A stretch of 64,000 nucleotides of DNA. Source: Dolomitihabitans soli. GTDB lineage: Bacteria > Actinomycetota > Actinomycetes > Streptosporangiales > Streptosporangiaceae. The notes below the pieces were generated by a model, which searched no databases, was not told the origin of the DNA, and was given only the letters and a program-made list of their open reading frames with translations. Numbering within the stretch: the first letter of the stretch is position 1; every line of letters begins with the position of its first letter. The position numbers were made by a program, and so were the translations under genes. Where the stretch lies: positions 79,032 through 143,031 of the forward strand of contig NZ_JAKNTW010000032.1 of assembly GCF_022213955.1 (NCBI RefSeq), in the 5' to 3' direction. Below, one piece after another: positions 25,599 to 34,339 of the stretch.

Positions 25599-26476
25599 CG
25601 CGGGTCCTCCAGTTGGATCATCAGATGCGTCACCAGTCGGTCCGGTGACGTGGTCGTGGGGTCGGTGACGTACACCTCGCGCAGCGGGCCGCAGGGCGTG
25701 TGCCCGCGCTCACTCACCCAGGCGAGCAGCGGATGCGCGGTGAGAGCAACCTGGTCGTACGGCCCGACATGGGTCGCCGAGGCGAACAGGCCACCAGGCA
25801 GGATGTCCGAGGACGTCCCCGGCACGTCCGCGAAAGTTTTCGAGACGTCGGAGGACGTTCTTGGGACATCTGAGGAAATACCCGGAACATTGGAGAACGT
25901 CCTCGGGACGTCCGAGAACGTCCCCGGGACGTCCGAGGATGTCTCCATCGCGACGGCCACGGCGACCTCCTGCGTGATGTCGAGCGGGAACAGCCCGATC
26001 AGCGGGCCCTTCGGCTCGCCCACGGCCGCGATCAACCGGGCGACGCAGGCCGACGTGACGGAGCCGATCCGCTCCGGTGACGCGATGTCCCGTACGATGG
26101 CGACCCGCTTGGCGGCCTCGCGGACGACGGTCACCTCCGCGCGGGGCAGGCCGTCGGAGACGATGCGTTCGAGCGCGGCGAAATTACGTCTGGTGCGCGC
26201 CAGTTCGGCTTCCATCCGGTCGCGTACGCCGCCGAGCGCCTCCGGCTCACCGGCCAGCACCCGCCCGATCGACGGGAGGGGTACGTCCAGGGACCGCAGC
26301 AGGCCGATCGTCAGCGCGGTGCGCGCCTGGTCGGGCCGGTAGTAGCGGTACCCGGTGTCCGGATCGACGTGAGCCGGAGTCAGCAGGCCCAGCTCGTCGT
26401 AGTTACGCAACTGCTTGACGCTGAGCCGGCACAGCCGTGCGAACCGCCCGATCGGCAGATATCCCTCGTTCACCAC
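25595..26476 (-). CDS. MerR-family regulator with GyrI-like effector domain and heptad-repeat insert
   Basis: Of 293 residues, 1-75 form a MerR-type winged helix (IGRFARLCRLSVKQLRNYDELGLLTP, then DTGYRYYRPDQ). A coiled-coil dimerisation helix follows at about 85-115. The rest is a GyrI-like effector domain, which ends in ATHVGPYDQVALTAHPLLAWVSERG and a C-terminal strand. Between its two halves, at about residues 180-226, lies an insertion of seven-residue repeats with consensus S-S-D-V-P-x-T, encoded by 21-nt units. No -1 operator could be assigned upstream. It probably controls itself and the GyrI-like gene. Confidence 0.88.
   Translation of the reverse strand: MVNEGYLPIGRFARLCRLSVKQLRNYDELGLLTPAHVDPDTGYRYYRPDQARTALTIGLLRSLDVPLPSIGRVLAGEPEALGGVRDRMEAELARTRRNFAALERIVSDGLPRAEVTVVREAAKRVAIVRDIASPERIGSVTSACVARLIAAVGEPKGPLIGLFPLDITQEVAVAVAMETSSDVPGTFSDVPRTFSNVPGISSDVPRTSSDVSKTFADVPGTSSDILPGGLFASATHVGPYDQVALTAHPLLAWVSERGHTPCGPLREVYVTDPTTTSPDRLVTHLMIQLEDPR
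25799..25939 (-). repeat. 21-nt tandem repeat inside the MerR regulator gene
   Basis: Six complete units and a partial seventh encode the heptad S/F-S/A-D/N-V-P-x-T. The units differ from each other at several positions, mostly third codon bases, so the array is old enough to have diverged while the peptide pattern was kept. Being a multiple of three, copy-number change would not break the frame. Confidence 0.9.
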
Positions 26477-26729
26477 GCCAGCATGGACGCTCCCACAAGG
26501 GGAGAGTCCAACCGGGCTCGCGTCCGCCGCGGTGGTCGACGACGGGAGGCGGTCGGCTCAAACCCCAGCTCGCTGCCCGCGAGGGCGATACTGCCTCGCA
26601 TGACGGCTCTCCGCCGCCATTCCCCTGGAGCGGCTGACGCCGTGGGGCAGAAAGGTGATCAGGGATGAAGTGCTCGCGAAGGCGCCGTGAGGGCCGCCCA
26701 TTTGTCGTGCCTGGGTGCGATTGAGGACC

Positions 26730-28289
26730 TCACGGTGTGGGGTTCTTGGCCGGTTCAGTCTTAGCGATCGCGGTGATGTCTCGCAGCAGCCAAGCGACCG
26801 CGACCGCCGCGCTGACTGCGGTTATAGCGCTGATCACGCCGACGACGTTGAACCCGGCGATGAACGCCTCCCTGGCCGTTGTGAGCACAATCGTGGCTAC
26901 CGGGTCGGGCAACTGCTGGGCCACGCCGTTCGCGCTTGCGAGGCTTGCTCGTGCGGCATCGGCGCTCTCCGCGGGCACGCCGGCTGGCACATCGCTCATC
27001 CCGTTGCTGTAGACGGCGGCAAGGACGCTGCCGAGAGCCGCGACGCCGAGCGCGAGCCCGAGCTCGATGCTGGTGCTCGACATGGCCGCGGCAGAGCCCG
27101 CCTTGTCTTGCGGAGCACTGGCCACCACCAGGTCGGTAACCAGCAGCACCAGCGGGGCCATGCCGGCCAGGACAAGCACCATCGCCACGACCAGGTTCCC
27201 GTTTCCTGACCCTGTGTCGACCATGGCGAGCAGGCTGTACCCGGCAGCTGCGACGATCAGGCCGCCTGCGATCAGCCATGCGCGTGGCAGTCTCGCCGCG
27301 ATGGCAGGGATGACCAGGGCCATCAGCGCGAAGATCCCGGTTCCCGGTAGCAGCCACAGCCCCGCCTGGATCGGTGACTCGTTGAGCACCAACTGGAAGT
27401 ACTGCGGCATCAGGAACAATACTCCGCCGATCGCGAACTGCCCCACCAGCAACGCTCCCAGCGCGACACTGAACGCACGGCCGCGAAACAGCCGGAGGTC
27501 CAGCAGCGGGCTGTCCATCCGGTTCTGTCTGCGGACGAACAACACGGTAAAGGTGGCGCCGATCATCAGGCCGAGCAGCACGGGCAAGGACATGCCGTGG
27601 CTGGCCAACTCCTTGACGCCGTAGATGATCGGCAGGATGGCGACCACCGATAGGCCCACGCTGGGTAGGTCGAGCCTTCCGGGATCGGGGTCCGCGGACT
27701 CGGGCAGCAAGATCGGCGCGAGCAGCAGGATCAACGCCATCACCGGGACGGCGGCCAGGAACACCGCGCCCCACCAGAAGTTCTCCAGCAACAAAGCGCC
27801 GATTAGGGGGGCGATCGCACTACCGGCTGTGAAGCAGGTCATCAGAACCGAGATGGCCGCGATGCGCTGCTTCGGATCGGCGAAGACGTTGTGCAGGATG
27901 CCCAGGATCGATGGCACCAGCGCCGCGCCCGCGATGCCCAGGACGGCGCGGGAGGCGATCAGCATCTCCGCGCTCGCGGAGAACGCGGCCAGCACCGACG
28001 CCACTCCGAACCCGGCCGCGCCGAGGACCAGCAGCCGCCTGCGCCCGATCCGGTCGCCGAGCGTGCCCATGGTGATCAGCAGCCCACCGACGAGGAAGCC
28101 GTAAACGTCCTGGATCCACAGCATCTGCGGTCCCGAGGCGCCGAGATCCGCGGTGACGTGCGGCAGTGCGAGGAACAACACGGTGTTGTCCATGGCGATC
28201 AACACGCTGGCCACGGACAGAACGGCGAGGCCGATCCACTCCCGCGGACCGGCCCGCATGGCGATGGGCCGCGATGCGCTAACGGACAT
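26730..28289 (-). CDS. MFS drug transporter, 14-helix DHA2 (EmrB/QacA-like)
   Basis: The product is 519 residues from the ATG at 28289, which has a GAGGAG ribosome binding site 8 nt upstream. Fourteen hydrophobic segments are visible. Motif D1 (LDxTVVNVALP type) appears as AMDNTVLFLALPHVTADL and motif A as GTLGDRIGRRRLLVLG. The group exports cationic or aromatic drugs with proton antiport. It is divergent from a TetR regulator. The spacing and the palindrome between them suggest repression and drug induction. Confidence 0.92.
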   Translation of the reverse strand: MSVSASRPIAMRAGPREWIGLAVLSVASVLIAMDNTVLFLALPHVTADLGASGPQMLWIQDVYGFLVGGLLITMGTLGDRIGRRRLLVLGAAGFGVASVLAAFSASAEMLIASRAVLGIAGAALVPSILGILHNVFADPKQRIAAISVLMTCFTAGSAIAPLIGALLLENFWWGAVFLAAVPVMALILLLAPILLPESADPDPGRLDLPSVGLSVVAILPIIYGVKELASHGMSLPVLLGLMIGATFTVLFVRRQNRMDSPLLDLRLFRGRAFSVALGALLVGQFAIGGVLFLMPQYFQLVLNESPIQAGLWLLPGTGIFALMALVIPAIAARLPRAWLIAGGLIVAAAGYSLLAMVDTGSGNGNLVVAMVLVLAGMAPLVLLVTDLVVASAPQDKAGSAAAMSSTSIELGLALGVAALGSVLAAVYSNGMSDVPAGVPAESADAARASLASANGVAQQLPDPVATIVLTTAREAFIAGFNVVGVISAITAVSAAVAVAWLLRDITAIAKTEPAKNPTP

Positions 28290-28458
28290 ACCTGGTGCTC
28301 CTCGGTCGGCCGGTGCGGCGCCAGCTTGAGACCAGGCCGGCCCTCGGTTCTCGCTCCGTCGTCTAATGGCGAAGCTGAATAATGTTTCGATACCTAACGT
28401 AATGCAATCCCTCCAGGCGTGCAACGACGCTTCTTCTGGAGACGTGACGCTGGCCTAA

Positions 28459-28481
28459 TTGCGTTCCTGACCGCAACGCAA
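28459..28481. promoter_or_regulatory. TetR-type operator between transporter and regulator
   Basis: An inverted repeat TTGCGTT, 9 nt, AACGCAA lies 21 bp before the TetR start. A related half-site (TTGCATTACG on the minus strand) is found around 28398-28410 near the transporter. This layout would allow one regulator to control both divergent genes. Confidence 0.5.
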
Positions 28482-28501
28482 CTGCCGTATGGTGGTAGGC
28501 G

Positions 28502-29170
28502 ATGATGGCGGCAAGCGAGACCTCCCCAGGCACCGTGCGGGTCGGGCGTCCGCGCGATGCCGCGATCGACGGCGCGGTGCTCGAGGCGACACTGGCGGCG
28601 CTCTTCAGCGTCGGTTACACCCGACTGAGTCTGGAGGACGTGGCACGACGAGCTGGGACGACCAAGCCGGCGATCCGCCGGCGCTGGCCGGGCCGCTCGC
28701 ACCTCGTGCTCGCCGCGCTTGGCTCCCGCCTCGGCGCTGTCAAGGCGCCAGACACCGGCTGCACACTCTGCGACCTCGACGAATGCTTGAAGCTGTTCGC
28801 TCGGGCGTTCCAATGCATTTCGCCAGACGTGCTCGGACCGCTCCTCGCCGACTGCGCCGGCGACCGCGGGCTGCGGGAGGCGTTCATGACGACACTGTTC
28901 GACCCCCCGCGCGCGGCCGTCGAGCGGACGCTCGCCCGAGCCTACGAGCGCGGCGACCTGCGCGAGGAGGTCGACCCGGCCGTCGTCCTCGACCTCATCG
29001 GCTCGTTCGTCTACTACCGCGCTCTGTTCAGTCACCGCCCAGTCGACAACAGGGAGATCGAGCACGCAGTCGAAACGCTACTCCGGGGCGTCGCCAGCGA
29101 TTACAAGCAGCTCCTCGAGCACAGCCGCCAGACGAGCGCCACTTCCGAGATGCACGCCCTGCACGCCTGA
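28502..29170 (+). CDS. TetR-family transcriptional regulator
   Basis: The 222-residue protein has an N-terminal TetR HTH at about residues 24-65 (AVLEATLAALFSVGYTRLSLEDVARRAGTTKPAIRRRWPGRSHLV). An all-helical C-terminal ligand domain of the TetR_C_11 kind follows, with FVYYRALFSHRP near residue 165. Two cysteines (CTLCDL) sit in the linker. It is divergent from the DHA2 exporter and is probably its repressor. Confidence 0.9.
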   Translation: MMAASETSPGTVRVGRPRDAAIDGAVLEATLAALFSVGYTRLSLEDVARRAGTTKPAIRRRWPGRSHLVLAALGSRLGAVKAPDTGCTLCDLDECLKLFARAFQCISPDVLGPLLADCAGDRGLREAFMTTLFDPPRAAVERTLARAYERGDLREEVDPAVVLDLIGSFVYYRALFSHRPVDNREIEHAVETLLRGVASDYKQLLEHSRQTSATSEMHALHA

Positions 29171-29316
29171 AGGGCTGCCGTCCCCACTGGCTCTGCAGCT
29201 GGAGAACGGCAGCGCATCGTCGCGGAAACGCACGTCAAGCCCGACGCCCGGACGATCGGGAGGACCTCGGCCATCCTCAAGATCATTCCTTGGCGTACGT
29301 TTCTCTTCACTGTTCC

Positions 29317-29493
29317 TCAAGGGCCGTACAGGCCGCAGACCTCGGCGGTCTCGAACAGCACCCGGTCGCGGAGCCGGTCGATCGGGATGTCCTTGCGGGG
29401 CCGTCGGCTGCAGATCTCGTTCAGCGCTGCCGAAAGCGAATCGAAAGCCTCCTGGCCAAGGATGCGTGTTGTCAGCGATACGCCTCTGAAGGA
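29317..29493 (-). pseudogene. C-terminal fragment of an unidentified protein gene
   Basis: A minus-strand frame of about 58 codons ends in a TGA at 29317 and is bounded upstream by a stop. It shows near-complete GC at third codon positions over its last 40 codons and reads naturally (AALNEICSRRPRKDIP, then DRLRDRVLFETAEVCGLYGP). It has no start codon. Its 5' end runs into the leader of the divergent I36-like gene. I could not identify the family. It looks like the tail of a lost gene. Confidence 0.4.
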
Positions 29494-29498
29494 GATAT

Positions 29499-29843
29499 AT
29501 GCGTCGCATTACGGTACTCGCCGCGGCCGCAGTCTTGGCCACTGTAGGACTAGCCGCGCCGGCGCAGGCGAGCAGTACCAGTGGCGGCTGTTCCAAGGGT
29601 TCCGTCTGCCTGTTCGACACCAAGGGAAACATGCCGTGCGCGACGCCCAACACGACGTGGAGGGTCTGCAAGAACATCACGTCGGCATGGAACCGAGGCT
29701 ATGCAGAGCCCGGTAAGGATCAGGTGAGCCTGTACGACAAGAACGGCAACTTCATCATCTGCATCCGCAGGGGTGATTGGGACGACCTTTCCCGTACAAG
29801 GACCGTGCACGTCATCAAGTGGGGGCGCTGGAGCAACTGCTGA
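29499..29843 (+). CDS. Small secreted Cys-rich protein, peptidase inhibitor I36-like
   Basis: The 114-residue precursor has a clear signal peptide (RRITVLAAAAVLATVGLAAPAQA). The mature part of about 90 residues contains six cysteines. The pattern CSKGSVCLFDTKGN, then a Trp/Asn segment and VSLYDKNGNFI, resembles the beta/gamma-crystallin-like I36 family. That family includes secreted metalloproteinase inhibitors of Streptomyces. A very strong ribosome binding site, AAGGAGATATAT, precedes the ATG. Exact target unknown. Confidence 0.75.
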   Translation: MRRITVLAAAAVLATVGLAAPAQASSTSGGCSKGSVCLFDTKGNMPCATPNTTWRVCKNITSAWNRGYAEPGKDQVSLYDKNGNFIICIRRGDWDDLSRTRTVHVIKWGRWSNC

Positions 29844-30049
29844 TCCCTCGATTCGGGGTGTAGACCAAGTGCGCCGGAGAGGGGCAGCGGCTTGACATAG
29901 AGGTAGACGTTCGCCGCCTTCGGGAGGCGTGATCGCCCGAGGTCAGGGGCCGCTCGAACCGGGGAAAGTTTCGTGGGCGCCGCACTGGCCGACGAAAACG
30001 GATCATGTAGGGTAAGCCCGGCATACCCCCCAACGGCCTGGAGCCCGCC

Positions 30050-32554
30050 GTGCCGCACATGTCTCGTCGCCAGGTTCTCTCCCTGCTCCCCGCCGCCGGT
30101 CTGCTCACCGTAGCCTCCCCCTCGCGTGCCATGGCGGGGATCGATCACGCGCGGCTGCTCACCAACACCGTGGCGATCTTCGCGGGGACCCCGGAGGTCA
30201 ACGCCCGGCCCGAGGTCGCCGGCAAGCTCGCGGCGATCGTCAGCACCGCCAGGCAGCGGCTGACCGCCATGGACCAGGCGGGCGATGGCGAGCTGTTCGC
30301 CGGCCTGAAGCTCGGCACCGACGACGCCAACCTGCGCCTGGCCTTCCAGTACCTGTACGAGATCGCGCTCGCCACCCGCACACCGGGTGGCGGGCTCATC
30401 GATGACACCGCAGTCCAGGGGCGGGTCGTCGACGGCCTGTCGTGGTTGCACGAGCGTTACTTCGGCGACCAGTCGAAGGGCTACTACGGCAACTGGCACA
30501 ACTGGGAGATCGGCATCCCGACCCACGTGAGCAGGACGCTGATCCTGCTGGCGGAACGGTTGCGGGCGGGACGGCCCGACCTGACGGCGACCTACCTCGC
30601 CTCGATGGACGCCTACCTGCGCAACGGCAAGAACGGCGACGTCGACCTCGACTCGCGCTTCCACACCGGGGCGAACCTGGCCGACATCGCCGCCAACCGG
30701 ATCCTGCAGGGCGCGCTCACCGGCGACGACGCCCGCGTCGGCAAGGCCATCTCCGACCAGGCCACCGTCTTCGCCACGATCGACCCCTACAACCTCCAGC
30801 ACGGCGTCACCGACGGCTACTACCGCGACGGCTCCTTCATCCAGCACCACTCGGTCGCCTACACCGGCTCCTACGGGCGCAGCCTGCTGTCCCGTGTCGT
30901 GCAGACCCTCAAGATGCTGGAGGGCGCGACGAGCGGAGGCGCCTCGGACCTGGCCGGCGTGGTGTACCGCTGGATCGCCGACGGCTTCGCCCCGCTGATC
31001 TTCGAGGGCTGGATGATGGAGATCGTCAAGGGGCGGGCGGTCTCGCGTACCAACACCGGCTACACCGACGTCGGGGTGATCATTGAGGCCATCGCCGACC
31101 TGGCCGACCACGTCGAGGGCGCCGGCGCGCTCGCCCTGAAGAAGTACGTCAGGCACCTGCCGGCCGCCGACATCGCCGCCTTCGTCTCCCCGATCAGCGT
31201 CGCCCGTTACGCTGCCATTCGCGCTGACCCCGCCATCCCGGCCGCCGACCTGAACCCGCCCGCGCGCTCCGTGGCGTTCAACGCCATGGACCGGACCGTC
31301 CACCGGCGTCCCGGCTACGCCTTCGCCCTGGCGCGCAGCTCCGACCGGATCAGCAAGTACGAGTACATGAACGGCGAGAACCTCATGCCCTGGTTCCAGG
31401 GCGACGGCGCGTACCATCTCTACCTCGCGGGCGAGGACCAGCGCGAAGTCTTCGGCGTCGACTACTACACGACCGTCTCGCCGTACCGCCTGGCCGGGGT
31501 CACCGCGCCGGTGGAGGAGCGGCGGACGGTGCCCGAGCTGTACGGCCGGTTCTGGTACGAGAACCCGGGCCATCCGCTGAACTTCACCTCCTCCTCGGAG
31601 TCCCAGAACACCTACGTGTACTTCCCCCGCGCTCAGAACGCCTTCTCCGGCGGCGCGACGCTCGGCGCGTACGGCGCGGCCGGCATGGTCCAGTCCGACG
31701 ACGCCGCGTACACCGCCAAGCAGGCGGGCCTCCTGCCCGACGACTTCGTCGCCTACCGGAACGCCCGCGCGACCAAGTCCTGGTTCATGCTCGACGACGA
31801 GATCGTGGTCCTGGCCGCAGGCGTCTCCGGTCAGGGCGGTCGCGGCGCGGTGACCTCCGTGGACAGCCGTATCGCCGCTCCCGGCGACGCGGTCGTGCTC
31901 ACCGGCGAGGGCTGGAACGGCGGGGCCTGGCAGTCGGACGACACCACGCCGCCGCGCTGGCTGCGCTACGCCAACGGCACCCGCCGTACCGCGGTCGGCT
32001 ACGCCTTCTTCACCAAACAGCGCGTCGCGGCCGGGTTGGAGACGGTGACCCGCAGCCGCAGAGCCGTCCGCACGGCCAATCCCGACACCAGCGTGACCAA
32101 GAACGTCTTCACCGCCTCGGTCGCCCACCCCGCCACCGGCGACGCCCCCGCCCTCGCCTACGCCCTGGTCCCGAACGCGACCGAGACCCGGCTGCGCGGC
32201 TACGCGGACGGCCCGCTGACCGTCCTGGCCAACAACCGGCACGTGCAAGCGATCAAGCACAAGACGCTGCGGATCGTCGCCGCCAACGTCTTCGCCGACG
32301 GCCCGCGCCACGCCGAGCGCCTGCTCGTCGACGGTCCCGCCTCGGTCATCGTCCAGTCCGGCGAACGCACGGTCGTCGCCCTCTCCGACCCCACGATGAA
32401 ACGCGACCGCGTCACCGTCGTCGTGCACGGCGCACCCCTCCGCGTCGTCACAGCCGACGAGGGGGTGACGGTACGGCGCGTGCCGGGCGGCACCCTGATC
32501 CAGGCGGCGACCCGCCACGCCCACGGCCGCACCTTCACCGCCACCCTGCGCTGA
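30050..32554 (+). CDS. Secreted polysaccharide lyase family 8 (hyaluronate/xanthan-type lyase)
   Basis: The 834-residue protein, starting at GTG with GGAG upstream, has a twin-arginine signal (SRRQVLSLLPAAGLL). An alpha/alpha-toroid follows to about residue 370, then central and C-terminal beta domains. PL8 landmarks are NWHNWEIGIP, the catalytic block DGSFIQHHSVAYTGSYG with His and Tyr, the RTNTGY substrate Arg/Asn region, and NGENLMPWFQGDGAYHLYL. It cleaves uronate-containing polysaccharides such as hyaluronan, chondroitin or xanthan by beta-elimination. The exact polymer cannot be told from sequence alone. Its last 44 nt are repeated downstream. Confidence 0.93.
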   Translation: MPHMSRRQVLSLLPAAGLLTVASPSRAMAGIDHARLLTNTVAIFAGTPEVNARPEVAGKLAAIVSTARQRLTAMDQAGDGELFAGLKLGTDDANLRLAFQYLYEIALATRTPGGGLIDDTAVQGRVVDGLSWLHERYFGDQSKGYYGNWHNWEIGIPTHVSRTLILLAERLRAGRPDLTATYLASMDAYLRNGKNGDVDLDSRFHTGANLADIAANRILQGALTGDDARVGKAISDQATVFATIDPYNLQHGVTDGYYRDGSFIQHHSVAYTGSYGRSLLSRVVQTLKMLEGATSGGASDLAGVVYRWIADGFAPLIFEGWMMEIVKGRAVSRTNTGYTDVGVIIEAIADLADHVEGAGALALKKYVRHLPAADIAAFVSPISVARYAAIRADPAIPAADLNPPARSVAFNAMDRTVHRRPGYAFALARSSDRISKYEYMNGENLMPWFQGDGAYHLYLAGEDQREVFGVDYYTTVSPYRLAGVTAPVEERRTVPELYGRFWYENPGHPLNFTSSSESQNTYVYFPRAQNAFSGGATLGAYGAAGMVQSDDAAYTAKQAGLLPDDFVAYRNARATKSWFMLDDEIVVLAAGVSGQGGRGAVTSVDSRIAAPGDAVVLTGEGWNGGAWQSDDTTPPRWLRYANGTRRTAVGYAFFTKQRVAAGLETVTRSRRAVRTANPDTSVTKNVFTASVAHPATGDAPALAYALVPNATETRLRGYADGPLTVLANNRHVQAIKHKTLRIVAANVFADGPRHAERLLVDGPASVIVQSGERTVVALSDPTMKRDRVTVVVHGAPLRVVTADEGVTVRRVPGGTLIQAATRHAHGRTFTATLR

Positions 32555-32728
32555 CCCGCCAGGCCCACGGCCGTACCTTCACCGCCACCCTCGCTGACCC
32601 GGCGGGCCCACGGCCGCACCTTCACCGCCACTCTGCGCTGACCCGCCAGGCCCACGGCTGTACCTTCACCGCCACCCTCGCTGACCCGGCGGGCCCACGG
32701 CCGCACCTTCACCGCCACTCTGCGCTGA
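32511..32728 (+). repeat. Tandem copies of the 3' end of the PL8 gene
   Basis: Five 43-44-nt units run head to tail: 32511-32554 (the real gene end with its stop), 32555-32597, 32598-32641, 32642-32684 and 32685-32728. Units 3 and 5 are identical, and units 2 and 4 differ by one base. An 87-nt dimer was therefore duplicated after the first monomer copies had diverged. Each copy keeps the terminal peptide pattern GRTFTATL and a TGA. The repeats are non-coding now, unless read-through occurs. Confidence 0.93.
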
Positions 32729-32950
32729 CCCGGCTCCCCGGCGCCTGGCGGCTTCTCGGTGCGCGGGGCGTCCGGGGGGTCGGTGGCCGGGCATGGGGTC
32801 GCCACGAGCCGATGCCCTCCGTGTCGACGTCAAGATCGGCGTCATGGGGAACGCCGTCGGACCCGTGGTCGCCCGCTCGCCCGTCTGCGCGTCTGCGCGT
32901 CTGCAAGGGAACAGGGTGGGCGGGCACCGGCCAGGCTCCACAATGGTCGG

Positions 32951-34339
32951 GTGCACAGGCTGATCATCCTACTCGCGGTCGTGCTCGCCGCCTTGGGAAC
33001 AGTGGCCATGATCGGCGCGGAGTTCGTGGTGACGAAGGTCCCGCTGCTGTTCATGGGATATGCGGCGGGGGCTGCCGCGGTGACGGGTGGCTTGTGGGCG
33101 AGGGTGCGGTGGCCGGACAGTCCGGTGGGATCGTTGCTGGCCTGGAGCGGGGTGATGTGGCTGGCCACCGGGGTCAGCTACGGGGGCACGCCCGCGGGTC
33201 TCGCGCTGGGCGCGGCGGCGTCGGCCCTCCAGCACGGACTGCTCGGACACGTGATGGTCGTGCTCCCACACGGCCGCGCGGACACGCCGTTCCGTCGAGG
33301 GGTCGTGGCGCTCGGCTACGCGGTGCCTCTCCTCTCCGCCGCGATGTCGATGGCGTACGGAGAACCGGCCGACGGGGGGTGCCTCTGCCTGGCTCAGGCG
33401 TTCGGCTGGGGAACAGGAGGGACGCCGCTGGCCCTCTTCGGGGTGGCGATGGCCGGCGGATACGTGGTCGCGCTGTCGGCGGCGGTGTACCTGCGCTGGT
33501 CTCGGCTGCCGCGGCAGGAACGGAACGCGGCCGTCACGTTCTCCGGGCTGGTGCTCATGCTGCTGGTGCTGGCACTCGAGGCGGGCAACCTGGCGCAGGC
33601 CGGCGGACTCGCGGTCTACTTCACCGGCGGGTTGCTGGACAGCCTGGTCGTGCTGGGTTACATCGTCTGGCCGCTGGCCTATCGTGTCGTGCTCGGCCGT
33701 ACGGAAGCGGCGCGCCGGATGGCCGAGCTCCTCGACGCGGGCGATGAGGCCAGGCGCCGGATCGAGCGGGACCTCCATGACGGCGCCCAGCAGCGGCTGG
33801 TCAACGTGCGGCTGTTGCTGGGGCTGGCGCGTGACGAGCCGGCCCGCCTCGGTCAGGCCGTCGCCGAGCTGGGCCGGGCCCTGGAGGAGCTACGGGAGCT
33901 GGCGCGCGGCGCGTTCCCCGCGGTGCTGGCCGAGGCTGGGCTGGGTCCCGCGCTCGGCTCGCTGGCCGAGCGGGCCGCCCTGCCCGTCCGGGTACGGACC
34001 GACCTGCCCGTACGGCCGGCGCCGCAGGTCGAGCGCACCGCGTACTTCGTGGCCGCGGAGGCACTGGCCAACGCGAGCAGGCACGCCGGCCCGGCAACCG
34101 TGGCGATCACTGCTGTGCTGGACAAGGGCCTGCTGACCGTGGAGGTGACCGATGACGGATGCGGGGGTGCCGTTCGGGGAGGAGGCCTGCGCGGCCTGGC
34201 CGACAGGGTGGAGGCGTGCGGGGGGAGTCTCTCGCTGCACAGCCCGCCCGGGGCGGGAACCACCGTGCGAGCCGTGTTACCCGCGCAGATAGCGGAGGAC
34301 GGCCAGGACCCGCCGGTTGTCGGCGGCCGTGTCCGTTAG
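32951..34339 (+). CDS. Sensor histidine kinase (NarL-type, HisKA_3)
   Basis: The product is 462 residues from the GTG at 32951. About seven hydrophobic helices in the first 250 residues form a membrane sensor. The dimerisation box IERDLHDGAQQRLVNVRL carries phosphoacceptor His276. The ATPase domain shows EALANASRHAG (N-box) and DDGCGGAVRGGGLRGLADRVEACGG (G-boxes). The upstream open frame to 32759 lacks a start context. It is convergent with its response regulator, and the last 63 nt of the two genes overlap. Confidence 0.9.
   Translation: MHRLIILLAVVLAALGTVAMIGAEFVVTKVPLLFMGYAAGAAAVTGGLWARVRWPDSPVGSLLAWSGVMWLATGVSYGGTPAGLALGAAASALQHGLLGHVMVVLPHGRADTPFRRGVVALGYAVPLLSAAMSMAYGEPADGGCLCLAQAFGWGTGGTPLALFGVAMAGGYVVALSAAVYLRWSRLPRQERNAAVTFSGLVLMLLVLALEAGNLAQAGGLAVYFTGGLLDSLVVLGYIVWPLAYRVVLGRTEAARRMAELLDAGDEARRRIERDLHDGAQQRLVNVRLLLGLARDEPARLGQAVAELGRALEELRELARGAFPAVLAEAGLGPALGSLAERAALPVRVRTDLPVRPAPQVERTAYFVAAEALANASRHAGPATVAITAVLDKGLLTVEVTDDGCGGAVRGGGLRGLADRVEACGGSLSLHSPPGAGTTVRAVLPAQIAEDGQDPPVVGGRVR

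Noticed and set aside
29720..32524. A 934-codon minus-strand open frame under the PL8 gene
   Set aside because: The plus strand carries a full PL8 lyase with catalytic motifs. The reverse frame has none.
32200..32805. A minus-strand protein with repeated VAVKVRPWARRVSEGGGEG-like segments
   Set aside because: The repeats are simply the antisense of the copied PL8 gene end. There is no ribosome binding site and no other support.
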